DNA of 64,000 bases from Arenicella xantha (GTDB lineage Bacteria > Pseudomonadota > Gammaproteobacteria > Arenicellales > Arenicellaceae). The notes under the pieces were generated by a model, which ran no database searches, was not told the origin of the DNA, and saw nothing but the letters and a program-made list of their open reading frames with translations. The translations under genes were made by a program, and so were the position numbers. Of the stretch, positions 47,892-57,580 are shown in pieces. Within the stretch, counting starts at the first letter, position 1; each line of letters opens with the position of its first letter. The stretch covers positions 186,001 through 250,000 of the forward strand of contig NZ_QNRT01000005.1 in the NCBI RefSeq assembly GCF_003315245.1, read 5' to 3'.

Positions 47892-48689
47892 ATGTTAGTC
47901 GAACAGATAGCCGTCAACAATAGCCTTAGAAACTACATGTACTTGCTTGCGTGTCCGGAGACTCGTGAAGCGGTGGCCATTGATCCGCTGGATCATGCTG
48001 TCTTATTGCAGCGTGCTAACGAGTTAGGCTGGTCGATTCGAGGCGTTATTAATAGCCATGAACATCACGATCATATTGGCGGTAATGGGCCGGTTATTTC
48101 GGCTACCGGTGCGACGCTCTACGCTCATCATCAAGCGGTAGATAAGATCCCAAATGTAGACGTAGCATTACGCGCAGGTGATGCCATTCAAGTTGGAACC
48201 TCCGTCGAGTTGATTGCACTGGATACGCCTGGCCATACCTTTTGCCACTCGTGCTTCTATTTTCTTGGTAATGACCAGCAGGCACCAGCGTTATTTAGTG
48301 GTGACACATTATTTAATGCAGGGGTTGGTAATTGTCATAATGGCGGTAATCCTCAAACCTTGTATCAAACTTTTGTTCAGCAAATATTTGTGTTGCCGGA
48401 TGAAACTATGGTGTATCCAGGCCACGATTATATTGAGAATAATCTCGAGTTCACTCTCGATCGAGAGCCCAATAATGCCGCAGCCCAAAGCCTATTAGCA
48501 GCGATTAAACAGTGGCCAGGCGATAAACACTTTATTTCCAATATTGGCATGGAGCGTCTGGTAAACACTTTTTTCCGATTACAGAGCGAAGAATTGATCG
48601 CTCGATTGCGCAGCCAATTTCCTAATCTACCAAATGATGATCCGGAGGCGGTATTTGTTGGGTTACGCGAATTGCGGAATAAGTGGTAG
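47892..48689 (+). CDS. gloB: Hydroxyacylglutathione hydrolase-like (glyoxalase II)
   Basis: 265 residues from ATG 47892 (GAGAGA upstream; a GTG at 47877 opens the longer frame). Metallo-beta-lactamase fold with metal motif NSHEHHDHIGG (H56, H58, D60, H61), then HTFCHSCFYFLG, LFSGDTLFNAGVGNCHNGG and VYPGHDYIENN. These match the family that hydrolyses S-lactoylglutathione in methylglyoxal detoxification; whether this copy uses glutathione is not shown. The DUF4846 gene starts two bases after its stop. Confidence 0.88.
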   Translation: MLVEQIAVNNSLRNYMYLLACPETREAVAIDPLDHAVLLQRANELGWSIRGVINSHEHHDHIGGNGPVISATGATLYAHHQAVDKIPNVDVALRAGDAIQVGTSVELIALDTPGHTFCHSCFYFLGNDQQAPALFSGDTLFNAGVGNCHNGGNPQTLYQTFVQQIFVLPDETMVYPGHDYIENNLEFTLDREPNNAAAQSLLAAIKQWPGDKHFISNIGMERLVNTFFRLQSEELIARLRSQFPNLPNDDPEAVFVGLRELRNKW

Positions 48690-48691
48690 GT

Positions 48692-49453
48692 ATGAAGTAT
48701 TGTCAGAGATTTGCCTTGTTGTTCGCGCTGGTGATGGCGGCTTCGGGCGTAGTCTTTGGGCAGAACAACATTGCTAGCATTCCGGTGCCGACTGGTTATC
48801 AACGTGTTCCGGTTGCCGCAAATAGCTATGCTGAGTATCTTCAGCAGCTTCCACTCAAGCCCAGTCACAGTATCGATTTGTGGAATGGCGATGTGCTGAG
48901 CGATGACGCATATGAAATACTAGCCGTAGTTGATGTGCCGTTGTTGTTTAAACAAGATTTAGAACAATGTGCGGATTTTGCTATGCGCTTTTGGGCTGAG
49001 TATCTCAATCACAACGATGCGCTTAGTGAGCTCAGTTTGTATGATTTTAATGGTCGAAAGAAATCATTTACGACGTCGCAGAAAACCTTCCGCGAGTACT
49101 TAAAGTGGCATATGGCCTATTCGAATTCATACTCAATAAAACGTGGCGGAGCAAAAGTCCATATGCTGAGCGAATTGGAGTCAGGCGATATGATTGTTCA
49201 GAATAATGGGCAAGGTGGCATTGGCCATGTCTCAGTGGTGGTCGATGAGGCTGCGAGTGACTCGGGGCTTAAGGTGTTTCTAGTTGGCTATAGTTATATG
49301 CCTGCGCAGCAGTTTCATATTGAGCAAGCGAGCGATGAATTTGGTGCGTCTGGTTGGTTTACCGCAGAGGGATATATGCGGTACGCACAACGCGTGTTTG
49401 GCACGTTTGGAAAGCCGGTAATTCGACGATTTGAGCGTGTAAGAGCGGACTAA
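48692..49453 (+). CDS. DUF4846 family protein, exported
   Basis: 253 residues from ATG 48692. A signal peptide (ALLFALVMAASGVVFGQ) precedes a domain with MRFWAEYLNHNDALSEL, GDMIVQNNGQGGIGHVSVVVDE and VGYSYMPAQQFHI. These segments, especially the SYMPAQ-type motif, match DUF4846. The His in GIGHVSVVV lies in an NlpC/P60-like position, so a peptidase-like fold is possible but not established. Probably cotranscribed with gloB. Confidence 0.78.
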   Translation: MKYCQRFALLFALVMAASGVVFGQNNIASIPVPTGYQRVPVAANSYAEYLQQLPLKPSHSIDLWNGDVLSDDAYEILAVVDVPLLFKQDLEQCADFAMRFWAEYLNHNDALSELSLYDFNGRKKSFTTSQKTFREYLKWHMAYSNSYSIKRGGAKVHMLSELESGDMIVQNNGQGGIGHVSVVVDEAASDSGLKVFLVGYSYMPAQQFHIEQASDEFGASGWFTAEGYMRYAQRVFGTFGKPVIRRFERVRAD

Positions 49454-49507
49454 TTTTTTAGACTCCCAGCAAAAGCGAAGCTTTAAAGTTGACTAATATT
49501 ACCCGCC

Positions 49508-50413
49508 TCATACGACTCGAGTCGGTTCTCGCCCCAATAGTTCTTTGAGCCGATTTGGTTTGGGTATATTGTCGCGACAGAGTAATTCCCAATGACCAAA
49601 CGAGAACGGGCTGAAATGCAACACATCACAGATATGCGCACCTAAGCGCGCTAGTGTTCCAGGAATCGGCACACACCAAGCTCGCTTGTCGGTATGACGT
49701 AGGCGCAGGCCTCGAATGTATGCTTCAAACCCCAAAGGCTGTTCTCCGCCCAACTCAAACACTCGATTTTCTGCCAGTTGTAAGGTTTGCTCGGAGCCGA
49801 CGCACAACTGACTCAAAGCCATGCCTGCATCGTCAGCAGTGAGTGCCGCAATCTTCCCTTTTGCAGAGGTCGGAATAATAAACAAGGGGAGTTTTGCCAC
49901 GCCCCTCAGCCACGTTGCGCCGTACCCGCCTTCGCCGTCCAGCAGAGATATTTTGGCGATGATCCAATCTGAGCCAGAACTTGAAATTGCCTCTTCGCCA
50001 CGATGTTTAGAGCTAAGAAAGCGGCTCTTCGCATTTGCCGATAGCCCGAGCGCAGATACATGCACAAAACGAGTGCCGGCGCGTTGGCAAGCCGCGGCAA
50101 TTGCCATCGGTGCTAAATGGTGTACTGCTTCATAGCTTTCGCCAATGCGCTGCCGCAGAATGCCAACGCAGTTCAGCACCGCGTCGTATTGCTGAGCTGT
50201 TTCTAACCATTCGTCTGCGGTTGTTGCGCGATGCAGAAGATGTTGTTCTTCAGTAATTGACGGCTGACTAACTTTGACTGTGTCTTGGCGTTTGTCGTTC
50301 TTGGGGGAGCGTGTGCCCACCGTAACATCGCAACCGAGTGCCGTTAAACTCGCAACAGCATGGCGACCAATAAATCCTTTGCCACCGAGTACCAATACCT
50401 TTTTGTTAACCAT
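49508..50413 (-). CDS. NAD(P)-binding atypical SDR / epimerase-like protein
   Basis: 301 residues. The Rossmann motif is VLVLGGKGFIGRHAVASL, followed by a NAD-side segment (VGTRSPKND). The Lys/Tyr catalytic pair of classical SDRs is not obvious, and later KISLLDGEGGYGATWLRG resembles the complex-I NDUFA9-like or UDP-epimerase-like atypical SDRs. Possible roles include nucleotide-sugar or quinone/lipid chemistry; not determinable. Convergent with the DUF4846 gene. The 268 bases upstream (50414-50681) contain no gene. Confidence 0.8.
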   Translation of the reverse strand: MVNKKVLVLGGKGFIGRHAVASLTALGCDVTVGTRSPKNDKRQDTVKVSQPSITEEQHLLHRATTADEWLETAQQYDAVLNCVGILRQRIGESYEAVHHLAPMAIAAACQRAGTRFVHVSALGLSANAKSRFLSSKHRGEEAISSSGSDWIIAKISLLDGEGGYGATWLRGVAKLPLFIIPTSAKGKIAALTADDAGMALSQLCVGSEQTLQLAENRVFELGGEQPLGFEAYIRGLRLRHTDKRAWCVPIPGTLARLGAHICDVLHFSPFSFGHWELLCRDNIPKPNRLKELLGREPTRVV

Positions 50414-50681
50414 TGTTGCTGTCAGCTCTATAATTTTTGTCTGCGCTTAGTATGACATTATGGGCGGTTATCTGGGTTAGGTTATTTATGCTGGCGCTGG
50501 CAAGATATGGTGAACTAGACATATCTAAAGTTAGCCAATAATTCTCACTCATGTTTAGCTGAGAAACTTAAAAGGGTAACGATACCAAGTGTTATCAAGC
50601 CGGATGAAGATAAAACATCGAGGCTTTATAATGGGTTTAAAATCATGAGGGCTGGTCAACTATAGGAATAAACTTTACACA

Positions 50682-51578
50682 ATGAACTACACGTATTATA
50701 TCTGCGACGTTTTTACAACTAAGCGTTTTAGTGGGAACCAATTGGCGGTTTTCCCTAGCGCGGATGGGCTGACCGACAAACAAATGCAGAGCATTGCGCG
50801 CGAGTTCAATTTCTCCGAGAGTACTTTTGTGTTTTCACCGAGCAAGGACAATACGCGAAAGGTTAGGATCTTTACACCATCCATCGAGGTGCCTTTTGCT
50901 GGGCATCCAAATATTGGCACTGCATTCGTATTGGCCGTTACAGGTGAAATTGAAGAGTTTGAAAGTTCTACAGAGATTACGTTTGAGGAAAAGGCTGGAT
51001 TAGTTCCTATCGTCATACGTAAGCAAGACCATCAAATATGGTGTGAATTCCGAGCGCCAGAAAAGCTTTCATTTGGTGAGCTCGTGACAACTAACTCAAT
51101 GGCCGCAGTGCTGTCACTTAAAGAAAATGAGATCGTTACGAGTACGCATTATCCGCAAGTCGCCTCGGTGGGATTGCCTTTTCTGATTGTCGAGCTACGT
51201 GATCGAGCAGCGTTAGCGCGCGCTAAAATAAACCTGCGTAAGTTGGAAAAACTCGCTGAGCGAGGTGTGACCCCAGATATTCATGTTTATATAAAAAGTG
51301 ACGACGAGTTTGATATTCGTGCGCGTATGTTCGCGCCGCTTGATGGCGTACCTGAAGATCCAGCCACTGGAAGCGCAAATTGCGCTTTAGCAGCATTGCT
51401 CGCACATCATGACTCATCCAATTCCTCGATTTTGGAGTGGCGAATTGCTCAAGGTTGTGAGATGGGGCGCCCAAGCATACTTAATGCGCGCACAGAAAAA
51501 ATAGCGGGGAAAGGCACGTTCACTTACATTGGTGGTGAGAGTGTGATGGTTAGCCAAGGTACTCTGTATTGTGGTTAG
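50682..51578 (+). CDS. PhzF family isomerase
   Basis: 298 residues. FTTKRFSGNQLAVFPSADGL and REFNFSESTFVF (catalytic Glu) near the N-terminus and GVPEDPATGSANCALAALLA near the C-terminus are the PhzF signatures, with VEVPFAGHPNIG-type sequence (TPSIEVPFAGHPNIG) between. PhzF in phenazine makers isomerises DHHA, but no other phenazine genes are near, so this is a broad-family member of unknown substrate. Stands alone on the plus strand. Confidence 0.9.
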   Translation: MNYTYYICDVFTTKRFSGNQLAVFPSADGLTDKQMQSIAREFNFSESTFVFSPSKDNTRKVRIFTPSIEVPFAGHPNIGTAFVLAVTGEIEEFESSTEITFEEKAGLVPIVIRKQDHQIWCEFRAPEKLSFGELVTTNSMAAVLSLKENEIVTSTHYPQVASVGLPFLIVELRDRAALARAKINLRKLEKLAERGVTPDIHVYIKSDDEFDIRARMFAPLDGVPEDPATGSANCALAALLAHHDSSNSSILEWRIAQGCEMGRPSILNARTEKIAGKGTFTYIGGESVMVSQGTLYCG

Positions 51579-51586
51579 TCTTGTGC

Positions 51587-51946
51587 TCAGCAGGCGTTCT
51601 CTATTTCGTCTAAAAATCGTTTGGCGAGGTCTATTGCATTTGCTCGATGATGATTTTTGGTGTTTCCCCATTCTCTACAATACCAACAAATCCGCGCGGC
51701 AACCGTGCCTTCAGACGGTTCATCTAGTTTTAGTTTGAGCGATAAAATTTGTGCTCCGAGTTCAATTAACTCTTCCGTGCGGCTATCGGTTTTATGTTTC
51801 AATTGGCGAAACGGGTTAAATGCTGTTACACAGAACACCAAGTCATTCCCTCCATTCGCGGCTAGAGTTAAGTGAGGGACGAGACCTTCTAATAACTGAG
51901 CTTCGAGCGAGTCGAGCTGAGCATAGAGTTTGGCTTTTGATACCAT
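51587..51946 (-). CDS. Hypothetical protein
   Basis: 119 residues starting MVSKAKLYAQLDSLEAQLL. Mostly helical-looking with a Cys-containing segment (ICWYCREWGNTKNHHR) whose CWYC plus HH could bind metal. I recognise no family. No signal peptide or membrane helix. It converges on phzF with an 8-base gap. Coding status rests on length and helical pattern only. Confidence 0.6.
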   Translation of the reverse strand: MVSKAKLYAQLDSLEAQLLEGLVPHLTLAANGGNDLVFCVTAFNPFRQLKHKTDSRTEELIELGAQILSLKLKLDEPSEGTVAARICWYCREWGNTKNHHRANAIDLAKRFLDEIENAC

Positions 51947-52024
51947 AGTTATTAGCTATTGAGCTCGTTTCTCAAGTCAGTTTAAATGCCGCCTAGAAAG
52001 TAGTTTGTTGGCACATTTTATTGT

Positions 52025-52351
52025 TTAGATTGCGTTACCCATTGTGATCATAGGGCCGTAGATAAAACCAATCAAAAACACTAAGCAGATCAGTGATGTT
52101 ACTAGGCTAAGGTATTGATATTTGCCACGCAGAAAAAGTGGTGCGTAACCCACAGCCATGCAGAATTGCAAGCCAAGCCACCAATACTGAGCCGATTCGA
52201 AAAGCCAATTGCTGATGGCCGGCGGTGTAGCGCCAAAGCTGCTGTAGGTTTGTTGGAATTGGCCTGCGCCACCGTTATCAAGCGCGTACAGCAATAACCC
52301 GCAAAACGTCAAAATGATGGTTGTGGCTATAAAAAGAAGCATGGTTTTCAT
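52025..52351 (-). CDS. Small hypothetical membrane protein
   Basis: 108 residues with probably three hydrophobic segments: a leader-like MLLFIATTIILTFCGLLLYA, SAQYWWLGLQFCMAVGYAPL and LSLVTSLICLVFLIGFIYG. No family recognised. Same strand as the preceding unknown gene but 78 bases upstream of it, so cotranscription is possible. The 257 bases to the next gene (52352-52608) hold nothing I can assign. Confidence 0.6.
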   Translation of the reverse strand: MKTMLLFIATTIILTFCGLLLYALDNGGAGQFQQTYSSFGATPPAISNWLFESAQYWWLGLQFCMAVGYAPLFLRGKYQYLSLVTSLICLVFLIGFIYGPMITMGNAI

Positions 52352-52608
52352 GGTGAATATGCCTTTAGTCGCTCACTATGGCGCTATGTGCTAAATGGGT
52401 TGCTGGTCAAGTGTTTGGAGTCTAAAGCGGAGCGCCTTGGCGGCTATATCTTAGCAATTAGATGCTTTGCTAAATTATCACAGACATCTCTCTACGGCGC
52501 CATTCTAATCGATTTGCCTTATCGATTGGTAAGCTATTCGCTTTGACAGGTAGTACCGTGGTTATGATGTGCTTCTACTGAACTAATGGAAAAAACTAGG
52601 CTTAACGT

Positions 52609-53934
52609 ATGACTTCGTATTGGCTCCGACGACTACTATTGACGCTCTGCGGCTGTGTGTTTTGGGGCAGCGGTGTCTGTCAGAGTATTCAGACCTCAAT
52701 TATTAAGTCTGACGATGGTGGTTGGAGCATTACCTATAGTGCGAGTAAGCCGGTCCAGCGAATCGCGTTTAGCCGCAACCCAGATGATTCTCGAACACGA
52801 CGTTGGCGGCCGGTTGATAGTGGTTTTGAGGTGCGCTACGCCAACGGCGAAGAGTTTGTGGTGAGGGCAGATAAACAATCTTTTTCAAGAGTTACGCTTG
52901 CGCTAACGCCAAGTTATCGGCATTTAGTCAAAGATTACGCGCCATTTTCACCGTTTTCAGATGGTGGAATGTTAATCCATAGCGGGCGATTTTTTGCCTG
53001 TGCGGAAGTGTGTAATGACGATTTAAATCAGTGGGCATTCAAGCTTTCGGTGCCTGAGCAAGATCATATTTTATTGCATGGCGGCAAGCATTTATCGACA
53101 GTGCAGTGGGTCGATTCCAATGACGGCACTAATGTCTATGTTGGACAGCAAGAGCCAATACGATCGAATGGATTCTTGGTGATGATCGATGCTGGTTTGC
53201 CGGCCGCGATTCATGATTCTCTGCTGACGGATATTCCTAAACTTACCGCGTATTTTGAGATGAAAATGGGTGCTATCGGTGCTCCCACGGCACCGAGCTT
53301 GTTTGCCTCGTATGCCAATGTGCCGGGAACCTCGGTACAGGGCGGTGTATTGCCCAACCAAATATTTATTCATTGGAATAAAGACAACTTGGAGCAAGTT
53401 GCCGACAATGACAGGTTTAAGTTTGACCTGCTGTGGACCTTTGCTCATGAAGTTGGGCATTACTACCAGGACGTCGGTTCGCAGCGGATTAAGCCCGGTG
53501 AGTCATGGATCCACGAAGGGCATGCCGAGTTTCTTGCTTATGACGCACTAACGGTGTTGTATCCAGCTGCTGGTTCATACCTCAAAAATAAGGTGGCGGG
53601 TTTTAGTACCGAGTGTTCTGAGTCATTGGCAACCACATCGTTGGATCATGCGCATGAGAATTCCCAGTTTGGTGCCTATTACTCGTGTGGATTTTTGATA
53701 TATCAGGCAATTACGCGAAGTACTCCCTCAAACAGTCAATCGGTAACGAGTGTCTATACAGTTTGGGATCTGTTTAAGGCGGCGGTGCGAAATGACAACA
53801 TCTCTGCGACAGCTGCATTTATGTCGGTTATTACGCAGCGGGTCAGTGATACAACTGTCGAATCCATTAGTAACCTTGTGTACGCTGATTGTTCGACGTC
53901 AAAATGCGCATTAGCGCCGTTATTGAAACCTTGA
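52609..53934 (+). CDS. Secreted gluzincin-type metalloprotease, family unclear
   Basis: 441 residues. The N-terminus (WLRRLLLTLCGCVFWGSGVC) looks like a signal or lipoprotein leader. The catalytic motif HEVGH (H280, E281, H284) is followed after 18 residues by Glu303 in SWIHEGHAEF, giving HEXXH-X18-E, the gluzincin pattern of M1 peptidases; the N-terminal half (beta-rich; SDGGMLIHSGRFF, then NPDDS) is not M1-like. It carries several cysteines (CAEVCND; FSTECSES; ADCSTSKC). Likely a periplasmic or outer-membrane zinc protease. Unlinked to neighbours in function. Confidence 0.75.
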   Translation: MTSYWLRRLLLTLCGCVFWGSGVCQSIQTSIIKSDDGGWSITYSASKPVQRIAFSRNPDDSRTRRWRPVDSGFEVRYANGEEFVVRADKQSFSRVTLALTPSYRHLVKDYAPFSPFSDGGMLIHSGRFFACAEVCNDDLNQWAFKLSVPEQDHILLHGGKHLSTVQWVDSNDGTNVYVGQQEPIRSNGFLVMIDAGLPAAIHDSLLTDIPKLTAYFEMKMGAIGAPTAPSLFASYANVPGTSVQGGVLPNQIFIHWNKDNLEQVADNDRFKFDLLWTFAHEVGHYYQDVGSQRIKPGESWIHEGHAEFLAYDALTVLYPAAGSYLKNKVAGFSTECSESLATTSLDHAHENSQFGAYYSCGFLIYQAITRSTPSNSQSVTSVYTVWDLFKAAVRNDNISATAAFMSVITQRVSDTTVESISNLVYADCSTSKCALAPLLKP

Positions 53935-54030
53935 CTCGTGTCAAATTAGAACGTGGCTTTAGATTGGTTTAGCGCTAGAATAATAATGCAACTAATTTAG
54001 CATAGAGCGAAAAAATCGCCGTTACACAGC

Positions 54031-54873
54031 ATGGATGGATCGTTACAGAGGCTCAAAGCAGATTTTGAGAGAGAGGGTTTTGTGATTCTCGACTCGGGGA
54101 TTGATGAGTCGATTCTGGACGCGACAGTCGGCGATTTGCAGAAGCATTTTGGCAATGACAGGGATATACCCGTTCATGTACCTTACTCCGACCCTTGGCG
54201 AATTCAAGACGCATGGCATATCAACCAAAGTGTATTAGCTATTGCCACGGCGCCGTCTGTTTTAGAAGTTTTGCAGTCGCTGTATCAAAAGCCTCCGCAG
54301 CCATTTCAAACGCTTAATTTCTACAAGGGCACGCAACAGCCGGTGCACTCTGACAGCATTCATTTCAACTCGGAGCCGTTTGGTGCTATGTGCGGTGTGT
54401 GGATGGCGCTTGAGGATATTGGGCCAGATCAAGGCCCGTTAATTTACTATCCGGGAAGTCACAAACTAGCTGAGATGAACTACGCCGACTTAGATTTAGA
54501 AGCCTGTGAAGCATCATATCCGCAGTACCTTGAAAAAATTCAAGGTTTGATCAATGAGCATAAATTTCAACCGGAATATGGGTTGCTGAAAAAAGGGCAA
54601 TGTTTGATTTGGTCCGCGAATATTCTGCATGGTGGGGCGGTTCAACACGACCGTGAGTTAACGCGCAAATCTCAAGTGACGCATTATTACCTTGGTAAAC
54701 CTAAAGCGTGGCGACCGGTGCAAAGCGCCGCAGGTCGCTTTTACTTCGAGCCGGAAGTGGTGAGAGATGTTAGCGGGGAATCGTACAAATATCCCGAGGC
54801 GGTACCGACAGTGACGTTTGTTGATCGTGTGAAAAGTGCGATTAGGCGTCGTGTTTTGAGGCTGAGCGAGTAG
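54031..54873 (+). CDS. Phytanoyl-CoA dioxygenase (PhyH) family protein
   Basis: 280 residues. Fe(II)/2-oxoglutarate oxygenase fold with the metal motif HSD (H106, D108 in QPVHSDSIHF) and a distal His in NILHGGAVQHD (H200) followed by Arg (ELTRKSQ). The substrate is unknown; members act on small molecules as well as acyl-CoAs. The ribosome-binding site is weak. It sits upstream of the iron-uptake genes, but on its own transcript as far as visible. Confidence 0.85.
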   Translation: MDGSLQRLKADFEREGFVILDSGIDESILDATVGDLQKHFGNDRDIPVHVPYSDPWRIQDAWHINQSVLAIATAPSVLEVLQSLYQKPPQPFQTLNFYKGTQQPVHSDSIHFNSEPFGAMCGVWMALEDIGPDQGPLIYYPGSHKLAEMNYADLDLEACEASYPQYLEKIQGLINEHKFQPEYGLLKKGQCLIWSANILHGGAVQHDRELTRKSQVTHYYLGKPKAWRPVQSAAGRFYFEPEVVRDVSGESYKYPEAVPTVTFVDRVKSAIRRRVLRLSE

Positions 54874-55024
54874 GTGTTTAGTGCTTGTGATGGCATGGTT
54901 GTGCGGCGGCATGCTCTTTTCATTCAAGCTGTTTGTAACTAGGTACTGCCATTGACGGTTTTACATTGCTTGGTTTGCCAGGCAATTTTGAGCGAGATCG
55001 ATTCTATTTGGGGTTTTTAATCTT

Positions 55025-55043
55025 AATGATAATGATTCGCATT
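55025..55043 (+). promoter_or_regulatory. Fur box upstream of the TonB receptor
   Basis: AATGATAATGATTCGCATT closely matches the 19-bp Fur consensus and the common AATGATAATnATTCTCATT form; the core 7-1-7 TGATAAT-G-ATTCGCA lies at 55027-55041. It lies 105 bases before the receptor ATG, in the otherwise empty 275-base gap, so the receptor is probably repressed by Fur in iron-rich conditions. Confidence 0.8.
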
Positions 55044-55148
55044 TACATCAGTAGAAAACTCTGTTAGTTTCTCCACTTCTCCAGTGGGCAGCGTTGTGCG
55101 CTTGCTGTTTTTTATGGTTCGTAAGCAACTAAGTGAAGAAGGTAAACA

Positions 55149-57485
55149 ATGAGTATTGAAACGGGTAAGCAGAATAAGCCGTTGAGTTTGAGAGCGCGGA
55201 ACACAGGTTCAAGTTTCGCCCAAAGTGCCGTGGCACTGGCGATCGGTGTGGCTGGTTCAGGTGTGGGCAGCGTGTCTGCGCAAGAAAATCAAGACGACAG
55301 CAGTGTGTCTGATACTAACGCGATTGAGTTAATCGAGGTTTACGGACAGCGAACAGCCCCTTATAAAGCTTTACGCTCCGGTGATGAGCGTCGCGGTGCT
55401 GCATTAGCAGATACTCCGCAAACGTTAACTATTCTTACTCAGACCCAAATCGAAGACTCGGGTAAAACGGATCTTAAGGAAATTCTCGCTGCTCAATCTG
55501 GCATTACTTTGGGTACCGGTGAAAATGGGAACGCATTTGGTGATCGATACATCATTCGTGGCCATGAAGCCCGCAGCGATGTGTTTGTTGATGGTGTGCG
55601 TGATCCAGGCATGACGACTCGTGAGAGCTTCGCCACTGAACAAATTGAAATTACCAAAGGCCCGAGTTCAACCTTTGCTGGCAGGGGTTCGAGCGGTGGT
55701 GCGGTGAATGGCATCAGTAAGCAAGCTAATGCGCAGCAAGATTTTTCTATGGTTAAAGGTGGTGTGGGGTCAGATGGTTATCATCGTGTCACGCTCGATT
55801 CGAATCATGTCATTAATGACCGAGTAGCCGTGCGCGCAAACCTTTTGCATGCAGAAGAAGAGGTGCCTGATCGCGACCCAGCAAGTAAAGAGCGCATCGG
55901 TGGATTGTTATCAGCAAAGTTCCAAGTTACCGATCAGTTTAGCCTGCTTGCCGACTACTATCATTTGGAAGCCAATGATGTTCCTGACTTAGGTAGTTAC
56001 TTTGATCAGGCAACACGTAAGCCTGTTTCAGATATCGCTGCGTATTCACAAGATAGTGATTTTCTTGAGACGCAAGTCGACGCGTTTACATTTAAAGCGG
56101 ATTATCAGTTTACCGATAATTTGCGGCTACAAAATGCCACTCGCTTTGGTAAAACCGACAACGGTTATATCGTAACCGGTCTGCGTGGTACTGCGCGTTC
56201 AGAAGGGGATCCAGTTGCGCCTGGTGTCGCGACCGCAAGTTTGAGTACTCATCAGGGCTGGCAAGAGGTTGATTACACGGTCAATCAAACCAACTTGTTT
56301 TGGGATCTTGCGCAAGGCGATGTCGAGCATAAATTGGTTTTCGGTTTCGAGTATTCAGATGAGCAGGTTGCTAACGGCGTATTCAATACCGAAAATACCG
56401 GCGCCACTAACTGTGTGGTTAGCGGGCGTGGTGGTGATTCAGAGGGCTATTGTGCAATCGACGCAAACGGCAATTATGTGACCAACTTAAATAGTCTGCT
56501 TGGGCGTACCTTTGAGCGCGGCAGTCAAGATTCTGATTTTAACGTAGAAACTATCTCAGCCTATGTGATGGACAGTGTCATGTTGAACGACCGATGGTCT
56601 GGTTTCTTCGGCGTGCGCTACGACGACTTCGATTACAGCAATCGCGTGGTCAGTCGAGGCAATGAAACAGAGTATGACTATTCAGACGGTATGTGGAACG
56701 GTCATGCGGGCATCGTGCGTGCTTTAGGTGATAACGGGAACGTGTATTTGACATACAGTACGGCGACTAACATCAATGGTGGTGAGTCGGATGTAGGCGG
56801 CAGTTGCGGCTACGGTGGGCTGTGTGGTGATCCCGATCAAGTCGGGTTATCGGATCCAGAGCAAGTGACTAACTTTGAGCTCGGCACCAAATGGGAGTTA
56901 TTCGACGATCGTTTGTTAGCCACCGCGGCTTTGTTTAGCATTACCAAAGATGATGTAATGGAAAGCGTTGGTGACTCGTATTCCACACTGGGTACGCTGA
57001 ATACTGGTAAAAATCGCGTGCAAGGTATCGAGCTGTCGTTAACCGGTGCGATTACCGAAAAGCTAAGCGCTCAGTTCAATGCTGCGTTTATGGACTCTGA
57101 GGTGCTCGAGGCGTTTAACCCAGAGCAGGTTGGTCTAGCGTTAAGTAACTTCGCTGATAATCACGCGTACCTGCAACTACGTTATGATGCGACTACGCAA
57201 TTTTCATTTGGCGGCGCAATTACGTACAAGAGTGAAATGTATGGTGGTCAACCTGACACCGCTGCCGGCTTCAATCAAGAGATCGGCGATTACTCTATCG
57301 TGGTACCGTCTTATCAAGTGGTAGATTTGTTTGTGAATTACTACCCAAGTGAGAAAGTTAATCTAAAATTGAGTCTCAACAATGTGACCGATGAAGAGTA
57401 CTGGACCGCGGCCTACCGTTCGGGTGCGTTTATGTATCTCGGTGAAGCGCAAAGTGTACGTGCTACATTGACTTACAATTTTTAA
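55149..57485 (+). CDS. TonB-dependent siderophore receptor (catecholate type)
   Basis: 778 residues. A signal peptide-like N-terminus (SAVALAIGVAGSGVGSVSA) is followed by a TonB-box-like region (IELIEVYGQRT), a plug domain (ADTPQTLTILTQTQIEDSG; YIIRGHEARSDVFVDGVRD; EQIEITKGPSSTFAGRGSSGG) and a 22-strand barrel ending ATLTYNF with terminal Phe. This matches Fiu-like catecholate receptors. A Fur box lies upstream and a PKHD-type hydroxylase downstream, the same pair found as Fiu-YbiX and PiuA-PiuC. Confidence 0.93.
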   Translation: MSIETGKQNKPLSLRARNTGSSFAQSAVALAIGVAGSGVGSVSAQENQDDSSVSDTNAIELIEVYGQRTAPYKALRSGDERRGAALADTPQTLTILTQTQIEDSGKTDLKEILAAQSGITLGTGENGNAFGDRYIIRGHEARSDVFVDGVRDPGMTTRESFATEQIEITKGPSSTFAGRGSSGGAVNGISKQANAQQDFSMVKGGVGSDGYHRVTLDSNHVINDRVAVRANLLHAEEEVPDRDPASKERIGGLLSAKFQVTDQFSLLADYYHLEANDVPDLGSYFDQATRKPVSDIAAYSQDSDFLETQVDAFTFKADYQFTDNLRLQNATRFGKTDNGYIVTGLRGTARSEGDPVAPGVATASLSTHQGWQEVDYTVNQTNLFWDLAQGDVEHKLVFGFEYSDEQVANGVFNTENTGATNCVVSGRGGDSEGYCAIDANGNYVTNLNSLLGRTFERGSQDSDFNVETISAYVMDSVMLNDRWSGFFGVRYDDFDYSNRVVSRGNETEYDYSDGMWNGHAGIVRALGDNGNVYLTYSTATNINGGESDVGGSCGYGGLCGDPDQVGLSDPEQVTNFELGTKWELFDDRLLATAALFSITKDDVMESVGDSYSTLGTLNTGKNRVQGIELSLTGAITEKLSAQFNAAFMDSEVLEAFNPEQVGLALSNFADNHAYLQLRYDATTQFSFGGAITYKSEMYGGQPDTAAGFNQEIGDYSIVVPSYQVVDLFVNYYPSEKVNLKLSLNNVTDEEYWTAAYRSGAFMYLGEAQSVRATLTYNF

Positions 57486-57527
57486 ATCACACTCGACTTA
57501 ATTGCTGCCCTTGGGCGGTGTCTAATC

Positions 57528-57563
57528 GCCATCAGTACCCTTCAAACGGGTGCTGGTGGCTTT
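57528..57563 (+). terminator. Terminator-like hairpin after the TonB receptor
   Basis: A 13-bp stem, GCCATCAGTACCC (57528-57540) with GGGTGCTGGTGGC (57548-57560), including two G-T pairs, then TTT. Loop TTCAAAC. It sits between the receptor and the hydroxylase, so it may limit read-through to the downstream gene. Confidence 0.7.
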
Positions 57564-57580
57564 CGCATATTTGAAACGCT

